A stretch of DNA of 64,000 bases. Origin: Armatimonadota bacterium (lineage in GTDB: Bacteria > Armatimonadota > JADLDR01). Both the position numbers and the translations under genes were made by a program. Position 1 is the stretch's first letter. Each line of letters starts with the position of its first letter. Positions 59,189 through 64,000 of the stretch are shown here, piece by piece. The DNA is taken from contig JADLDR010000018.1 of assembly GCA_020846535.1 (NCBI GenBank), positions 1 to 64,000 of the forward strand, given 5' to 3'. Under the pieces are notes generated by a model. It was not told the DNA's origin. It ran no database searches and worked only from the letters and a program-made list of their open reading frames with translations.

Positions 59189-60415
59189 ATGCCATATTTT
59201 GAGTATACGTACCGCGATTCGGCGGGAGCCGTGCGGACGGGCCGCACGGAGGCGGAGAACCAGGAGGTTCTGACCCGACGACTCCGCGAGCAGGGGTTGA
59301 GCGTCACCGAGGTCAAGGCGGCCCGCGTGGAGAGGAAATACGGCGGGCTGCTCTCCGGCTTCGCCCGGGTCAAGAAGACCGACCTTTCGGTTTTCTTCCG
59401 CCAGTTCTCCACCATGATCGATGCCGGTGTGTCCCTCGTCCGGTGCCTGGCGGTTCTCGAAGAGCAGACGCCCAATGTCCGCATGAAGCAGATCATCCTG
59501 GATATCCGCGGGGAGGTCGAATCGGGCCAGCCGCTCTCCAGGGCGATGTCCAAATATCCGCGCCTTTTCGACAACCTCTGCATCGGTCTCATCCGGGCGG
59601 GAGAGGTCGGAGGCGTTCTGGAAGAAACCATGCAGCGCCTTGCGGGATTCCTCGAAAAAGACGTGGAACTGCGGCGCAAAGTGAAATCCGCCATGACCTA
59701 CCCGATGCTGGTTGTGATCGTAGCCCTGGGCATTGTGATCGGGTTGGTGACCTTCATCCTGCCCAAGTTCATGCAGCTCTTCAAAGACCTGGGCGTGAAG
59801 GAATTCCCGCCCATGACTGCGTTCCTCATGGACTTCAGCCACTTCCTGACCAGCAAATGGTATTTCGCCATCGGCATACTGGTGGGATTCATCATCGTGT
59901 TTCGCATTTTAGTGCGGACCAAGATCGGGCTGCGGCTCTACGACCTCTTCAAGCTGAAAGCGCCGGTGTTCGGTAAGCTCAACCACCGCATCTGCCTGGC
60001 CCGCTTCTCCCGGACGCTCGGAACCCTCCTCGTGAGCGGCGTTCCGATCCTCCAGGCGATGGAAACGGTGGCCGGAACGGTCGCCAATGTGGTGATCGGC
60101 GACGCGATCCTGGAAGCCCGCACCCGCATCCGCGAAGGAGACCCCATCGGAGGCCCGCTCCAGAAGAGCAAAATGTTCCCTCCGATGGTCGTCCAGATGG
60201 TCAGCATCGGTGAGGAGTCGGGTTCGCTCGACCAGATGCTCACCAAAGTGGCCGACTTCTACGAGGCGGAGGTGGACGCCGCCCTCCAGAGCCTGACAGC
60301 CGCCATCGAGCCTGTCATGATCGTCTTCCTGGGCGGGGCCGTCGGGTTCATCGTCATCGCCATGTTCCAGCCGTTGATCGCCGTCATCCAGAACCTGACC
60401 AGCGGCTCGCAGTAA
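59189..60415 (+). CDS. pilC: Type IV pilus inner membrane platform protein PilC (GspF family)
   Basis: Polytopic platform that couples the ATPases to pilin polymerisation. The 408 residues contain two T2SSF repeats with FFRQFSTMIDAGVSLVRCL and FSRTLGTLLVSGVPILQAM at equivalent positions, and three to four transmembrane helices. AAAGGGGTGAATCAGG precedes the ATG; the pilT stop is 16 bases upstream. Confidence 0.95.
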   Translation: MPYFEYTYRDSAGAVRTGRTEAENQEVLTRRLREQGLSVTEVKAARVERKYGGLLSGFARVKKTDLSVFFRQFSTMIDAGVSLVRCLAVLEEQTPNVRMKQIILDIRGEVESGQPLSRAMSKYPRLFDNLCIGLIRAGEVGGVLEETMQRLAGFLEKDVELRRKVKSAMTYPMLVVIVALGIVIGLVTFILPKFMQLFKDLGVKEFPPMTAFLMDFSHFLTSKWYFAIGILVGFIIVFRILVRTKIGLRLYDLFKLKAPVFGKLNHRICLARFSRTLGTLLVSGVPILQAMETVAGTVANVVIGDAILEARTRIREGDPIGGPLQKSKMFPPMVVQMVSIGEESGSLDQMLTKVADFYEAEVDAALQSLTAAIEPVMIVFLGGAVGFIVIAMFQPLIAVIQNLTSGSQ

Positions 60416-60443
60416 AATCGAACGATCTGAGGAATCTATCAGA

Positions 60444-60474
60444 GGGCGGGTTTGAGCAGGACCCGCCCTTGTTG
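60444..60474 (+). terminator. Possible terminator after pilC
   Basis: GGGCGGGT-ttgagcagg-ACCCGCCC, an 8-bp perfect stem followed by TTGTTGT. The tail is only partly U-rich, so readthrough into pilD is likely. Confidence 0.5.
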
Positions 60475-60503
60475 TATGTCAGGAGAAAAGCACCGAAGCT
60501 CTC

Positions 60504-61346
60504 ATGCCTGAACCTATCGGAATCATCATCGCCTTTGTGTACGGCGCTATAGTCGGCAGCTTCCTGAATGTCTGCATTTACCGGATGCCGCACGACCTCT
60601 CCGTCGCCAAGCCCGGTTCCCATTGTCCCCATTGCCAGACACCGCTCAGGGCGTGGGACCTCGTGCCACTGCTCAGCCAGGTTGCGCTCCGGGCGAAATG
60701 CAGATACTGTAAGGCCCCCATCTCCTGGCGCTATTTCGGCATCGAGTTCCTGACGGCCCTTTGCTTTGCCAGCCTTTACTGGCTGTATGTCCTTCAGGAA
60801 GGCTCCTGGCTGAACTTCATCAGTTACGCCCTCTTCTCCGCCGCCCTGGTCGCCATTTTCTTCATCGACCTGGAGCATTATATCATCCCTGACCAGTTGA
60901 ACCTGTTCGGCCTGGGGGTCGGCGTCGCCGCCGATATCGCCGGGCTGGCCTTGAAAGAGCATTCCTTCGCCCACCTGCCGGTTCCGGGCCTGGAAGCGCA
61001 AATCCCGATCCCCCGTTCATTGATCGGACTGGTGATTTGTGGAGGAATTTTCTACCTCATTGCCGAAGCAGGAACCAGAATTTTCAAGAAGGAAGCCATG
61101 GGCGGAGGAGACATCAAGCTGGCCGCCGCCATCGGGGCCGTTCTGCCGCTGGGGATGGCGCTTCTCTCCTTTTTTATCGCCGTGACGGTCGGTTCCGTGC
61201 TGGGTGTCGGCCTGATGGCCCTCCGCCGCAAGCAGGCCGACAGCCAACTGCCCTTCGGCCCGATGATGGTGCTGGGCGTCTTTATCGTCTTTTATTTCGG
61301 CCAGGGCATCATCGACTGGTATCTGACGGTGACAGGATTGGCGTAG
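60504..61346 (+). CDS. pilD: Prepilin peptidase PilD (A24 family)
   Basis: Membrane aspartic peptidase that removes prepilin leaders and N-methylates the new N-terminus. The 280-residue protein shows the N-terminal domain GSFLNVCIYRMP with the two CxxC pairs (CPHC, CRYC), and both catalytic aspartates in FIDLEHYIIPD and GGGDIKLAAAIG. About eight transmembrane helices. Confidence 0.95.
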   Translation: MPEPIGIIIAFVYGAIVGSFLNVCIYRMPHDLSVAKPGSHCPHCQTPLRAWDLVPLLSQVALRAKCRYCKAPISWRYFGIEFLTALCFASLYWLYVLQEGSWLNFISYALFSAALVAIFFIDLEHYIIPDQLNLFGLGVGVAADIAGLALKEHSFAHLPVPGLEAQIPIPRSLIGLVICGGIFYLIAEAGTRIFKKEAMGGGDIKLAAAIGAVLPLGMALLSFFIAVTVGSVLGVGLMALRRKQADSQLPFGPMMVLGVFIVFYFGQGIIDWYLTVTGLA

Positions 61347-61391
61347 GGAACCATAAGGACTTCAGCGCATAGGTATTCGGAGGCTGTGTGA

Positions 61392-61459
61392 GAGGGCGAA
61401 CACAAGGTTCGCCCCTACAGGCATAGCCCCCCGCAGGGGCGAACCTTGTGTTCGCCCTC
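61392..61459. repeat. 25-bp inverted repeat after pilD
   Basis: GAGGGCGAACACAAGGTTCG(CCCCT) at 61392-61416 and its perfect complement at 61435-61459 form a cruciform or a very stable RNA hairpin with an 18-base loop. Similar in design to the element before argS. The rest of the gap up to 61585 has no gene. Confidence 0.85.
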
Positions 61460-61585
61460 CCAACGAACCGGAAGTCCCTGATATTGTAAACTTATATTGG
61501 GACAAAGTTCACAAACTTTTCCGGGAACATAAAAGGTGCGTTTCCTGTCCAATGAGGTAGAATGAATCCTGATGGAGATAAGCAG

Positions 61586-62368
61586 ATGGCAAGCAATCGG
61601 CGCGGTTTCACGATTATGGAGCTTTTGACCGTCATTGCGATTATCGCGATGCTGGCGGCCATCATTTTCCCGGCGTTTGCGGGCGTGAAGCGGCAGATGC
61701 AGAAGACCCAGTGCATCACCAACCTCCACAATATCTATGTGGCTCTCCGCCAGTACCGGATCGATGAGGGCGCATATCCGGAAGTACTCTTCGGCTATGT
61801 GCAGTACCCCAGCGGGGACGCCATCAGCAATGAAAACCCGATCCCGCTCAATAAAACGGTGCGGGACGATCCCGGCAACAAGGCGGAGCCGATCTATACG
61901 ACCGGCGTTCTTTTCCCGGAATATATTCGCAACTGGCGCGACTACCACTGCCCGTCGGACACCCTTAAGGACGTGACCGCCGTGGCGGAGGACGGCAGCG
62001 GCCAGCGCCTGGTGGTTCTCGATTCCGCAGGAACCCCCCATCATCTCTACGCCTTCGACAGCTACGACGGCTCGAATTTGCCGAACGGGCTGTACGAGGT
62101 GCATTACCGGAAGGTGCGGGCCACTCCTGCTGACCCCTGGTTCAGCGACCCCGTTCTGCGGATGCGGCAGCTCAATGTGGCCTATCCCCGCGACGATACG
62201 GTGGTGACCTGGTGTTCGGCCCACCGGGGTTATGAAACGGACGGGTCGGTCTCTCCGGGCAGCATGGACCTGGTACTCTATCTGAACGGTAGCGTGGAGA
62301 CCCGCAGCTCCAAAGATGTGATCGAAAACGACGGATGGCGTCTCCCCTCGAAGGGCAGCGTTCCATGA
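61586..62368 (+). CDS. Pseudopilin 1
   Basis: 260-residue protein with a class III leader cut after RRG, then FTIMELLTVIAIIAMLAAII, the standard pilin helix with Glu5. The large C-terminal domain ends with VTWCSAHRG...GSMDLVLYLNGSVE, which resembles the H-X9-DG type of pseudopilins of Planctomycetes and Armatimonadetes. It follows pilD and is likely processed by it. The ATG at 61586 has GGAG nine bases upstream; the track's ATG 24 bases earlier is a possible alternative. Confidence 0.88.
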   Translation: MASNRRGFTIMELLTVIAIIAMLAAIIFPAFAGVKRQMQKTQCITNLHNIYVALRQYRIDEGAYPEVLFGYVQYPSGDAISNENPIPLNKTVRDDPGNKAEPIYTTGVLFPEYIRNWRDYHCPSDTLKDVTAVAEDGSGQRLVVLDSAGTPHHLYAFDSYDGSNLPNGLYEVHYRKVRATPADPWFSDPVLRMRQLNVAYPRDDTVVTWCSAHRGYETDGSVSPGSMDLVLYLNGSVETRSSKDVIENDGWRLPSKGSVP

Positions 62369-62475
62369 GCATGGAGTTCCGAAGAGCAGCATTCCATATA
62401 AGCATGAAGTTTCGAAGGGCAGCGTTCCATAGGCATGAAGCCTTGAAGGCAGCGTTCCATATGCATGAAGGAGGT
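62353..62475 (+). repeat. Four imperfect 30-33-bp tandem repeats before pseudopilin 2
   Basis: Units starting GGGCAGCGTTCCAT and continuing GAGCATGAAGTTTCGAA begin at about 62353, 62384, 62417 and 62447. The first encodes the end of pseudopilin 1 and the last runs into the ribosome binding site (AAGGAGGTG) of pseudopilin 2. They contain in-frame ATGs, so the track's long N-terminus is an artefact of them. Confidence 0.8.
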
Positions 62476-62481
62476 GTTCCG

Positions 62482-63252
62482 ATGCAAAAGAACAACAATC
62501 GGAACGGATTCACCCTGATCGAATTGCTGACGGTCATTGCGATTATCGCGCTTCTGGCAGCCATTATCTTTCCGGTCTTCGCCCAGGTGCGAAACCAGGT
62601 GCGGAAAACGAGCTGCACGACCGCGCTGCACAAGGTGGGAGTGGCGCTCAGGCAGTACAAGCTGGACTACGGTTCCTACCCGTCCAGCCTGGCTCCGCTG
62701 GCGGTGCTGGATATTCAGGGAATGCCCCTCGCTCTGGGGGATTCGGCCCTGAGAGGCCAGCTTTACCCCGACCTCATCCGGGCCTATCAGGATTTTAGCT
62801 GCCCGATGAGCCAGAGTACGAATTTGGCCGAGGTCGTGCCCGCCAATCCCAACAACCCCTTCGTGCCGATGCAGCTCAATTACGACAAATTCATCAGGCC
62901 CTACACCTTGCAGTTCTCGGACGGGCTGCACCGCTACTATGCCTATGACTCCTACGACGGGGAGACGATCAACATCAACGGCACGCTCTACTACGACGTA
63001 CATTACAGCAAGTGGCGGCAGGATGACCAGTTGGTGGACACCTCCATTCAGGATCCGCGCCAGCTCAAATTCAAGAACCCGCCGGACAACACCGTGGTGA
63101 CCTGGTGTTCCTACCACCGCCGCTACGATGTGAATGGCATTCCTGAATCGGGCAGCATGGACCTGGTTCTCTTCCTGGACGGCCATGTGGAGCCTCGCGA
63201 CTCCAAGCAGGTCATCGATAGCAACGGGTGGCAGTTGCCGCCCAAGCCTTAA
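62482..63252 (+). CDS. Pseudopilin 2
   Basis: 256 residues starting at the ATG with AAGGAGGTG five bases upstream; the track start is inside tandem repeats. The leader ends at RNG, followed by FTLIELLTVIAIIALLAAII. The C-terminus VTWCSYHRRY...GSMDLVLFLDGHVE is homologous to that of pseudopilin 1, showing that the two are duplicates, and contains the DGHV form of the H-X9-DG ending. Probably a minor or major subunit of the pilus/type II-like fibre. Confidence 0.88.
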   Translation: MQKNNNRNGFTLIELLTVIAIIALLAAIIFPVFAQVRNQVRKTSCTTALHKVGVALRQYKLDYGSYPSSLAPLAVLDIQGMPLALGDSALRGQLYPDLIRAYQDFSCPMSQSTNLAEVVPANPNNPFVPMQLNYDKFIRPYTLQFSDGLHRYYAYDSYDGETININGTLYYDVHYSKWRQDDQLVDTSIQDPRQLKFKNPPDNTVVTWCSYHRRYDVNGIPESGSMDLVLFLDGHVEPRDSKQVIDSNGWQLPPKP

Positions 63253-63351
63253 GTTTCTTTTGGAACATTCGGGCAGGTTCTTCTGTCAATGAAGTAACTT
63301 AGAACGGTTCACCTCCCATCGGGACAGGGGAAGGATGGGGAGTTCACAAAT

Positions 63352-64000
63352 ATGAAGCTGACACGTTTGCAATCGAAATCAGGGATGTCGCTGGTGGAAG
63401 TGCTGGTGGTGATGGTGGTGCTTCTGATCGGGATTATGTCGGTGGTCCGGCTCTTCCCCGGAGGCTTCTCCTCCCTGAAAGCCAGCGGAGAGCGCACGGT
63501 GGCCGACCGGCTGGCCCAGGCCGACATCGATTACTGGAAAAACAGGCCGACAGCCCTGCCCGGGGCGATCCTGCCCATCAACCCACCCGATCTGAGGGCC
63601 ACCAACTTCCTTGCCTACACGATCAACGACGAGGTACACCCGGACGATATGGAAACCCTTCAGGTTCCCTGGGCGGATTGGAAAGATAGCCTCTATGCTC
63701 CCCACCGGCCCTATTTCTCCGATGTGAACAAGTTCCGGTACATCCTGGGCGAGACGACCAAGATTCCTCTTCCCAGCGAGCGGGATGCCGACCTGACCAA
63801 GTTCCGGGCGCGTTATAACCTGGCCTACAGCCCCATTGACCTGAAAGGCCAGGACCCCTACGGCCCGAATGCGGATCCGACCGATATCAATGCCGCCCCT
63901 CAGTTCGATGCGATTGTAGTCTACAGCAACCCCTGGATGAGGGTGGACGGCACCCCGGGCCGCGAAGGCCAGTACGGCATGACCTGGGACGACGCCCAGA
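63352..64000 (+). CDS. Pseudopilin 3 (PilV-like), partial
   Basis: Runs off the window edge, so it is missing from the ORF track; 216 codons are open. The leader KSG is followed by MSLVEVLVVMVVLLIGIMSV, a PilV/GspI-like N-terminal helix with Glu5. The globular part contains repeated Asp/Pro/Tyr segments (APHRPYFSDVNKFRYILG) and no close match to the other two. GGGGAG precedes the ATG by about eight bases. Third gene in the cluster. Confidence 0.85.
   Translation, partial: MKLTRLQSKSGMSLVEVLVVMVVLLIGIMSVVRLFPGGFSSLKASGERTVADRLAQADIDYWKNRPTALPGAILPINPPDLRATNFLAYTINDEVHPDDMETLQVPWADWKDSLYAPHRPYFSDVNKFRYILGETTKIPLPSERDADLTKFRARYNLAYSPIDLKGQDPYGPNADPTDINAAPQFDAIVVYSNPWMRVDGTPGREGQYGMTWDDAQ

Noticed and set aside
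62353-62475. CRISPR array
   Set aside because: The units are contiguous, imperfect repeats without unique spacers and overlap a gene end; no cas genes are present.

Overview
The window is a GC-rich bacterial chromosome segment from a free-living, peptidoglycan-containing, type IV pilus-bearing organism. The division and cell-wall cluster has the Firmicute/Terrabacteria order (ftsQ, DUF881, small basic protein, ftsA, ftsZ, pgeF). MurE carries the DNPR motif expected of a meso-diaminopimelate enzyme. This is combined with a pilB-pilT-pilC-pilD locus, pseudopilins whose C-termini resemble the H-X9-DG type, several Uma2 (DUF820) proteins and abundant extragenic inverted repeats. That mix best fits an uncultured Armatimonadota-like lineage. 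This is an inference from gene content; no rRNA or other marker phylogeny is available here.

Layout. 0-9.5 kb: mixed housekeeping and orphan genes (crcB with DUF190, Gfo/Idh oxidoreductase, TPR protein, a decaprenyl-phosphate phosphoribosyltransferase-like UbiA protein, Uma2, glutamate formiminotransferase, endonuclease Q, a gate-domain membrane protein, a helical protein, a zinc ribbon and pgeF). 9.6-28.4 kb: one long minus-strand cluster transcribed from a promoter at about 28.37 kb: mraZ-rsmH-ftsL-ftsI-murE-murF-mraY-murD-ftsW-murG-murC-ddl-ftsQ-DUF881-sbp-ftsA-ftsZ. It has many 4-base start/stop overlaps and ends at a hairpin terminator at about 9.58 kb. murB is absent. 28.5-34.3 kb: a plus-strand accessory stretch with a structured leader or small RNA, a Tat-exported DUF362 protein, a small secreted protein, a lipoprotein with 12 NHL repeats, and dense inverted repeats. 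34.3-39.3 kb: dac-rluB, an orphan ABC ATPase with an added C-terminal domain, rpmB (minus) and a CBS-DUF1385 fusion. 39.5-54.9 kb: argS, a GH42-like secreted protein, an alcohol dehydrogenase, membrane and zinc-finger proteins, a sugar kinase, two tandem Uma2 genes (one frameshifted), alaS, an alkaline-phosphatase-like membrane protein, ruvX, mltG, yqeG and aroE. 55.8-64 kb: the type IV pilus / type II-like machinery followed by three pseudopilin genes, the last cut by the window edge.

How the parts work together. The dcw cluster encodes lipid II synthesis from the muramyl ligases (except MurA/MurB) through MraY and MurG, plus the FtsQ/L/W/I/A/Z division machinery. dac and mltG add peptidoglycan trimming. 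The pilus block provides the extension ATPase, retraction ATPase, platform protein, prepilin peptidase and substrates. Many genes use GTG or TTG starts, so several starts given here differ from the ORF track; ribosome binding sites and promoters decide most of them.

Unusual items are: a strongly structured RNA with a long terminator hairpin between a consensus promoter and the DUF362 gene; a penicillin-binding protein whose N-terminal pedestal region is internally duplicated; an endonuclease Q ending in a beta-clamp-like QLDLW; a possible 33-residue membrane protein; and several families of extragenic inverted repeats. I found no CRISPR array, tRNA, rRNA, transposase or prophage.
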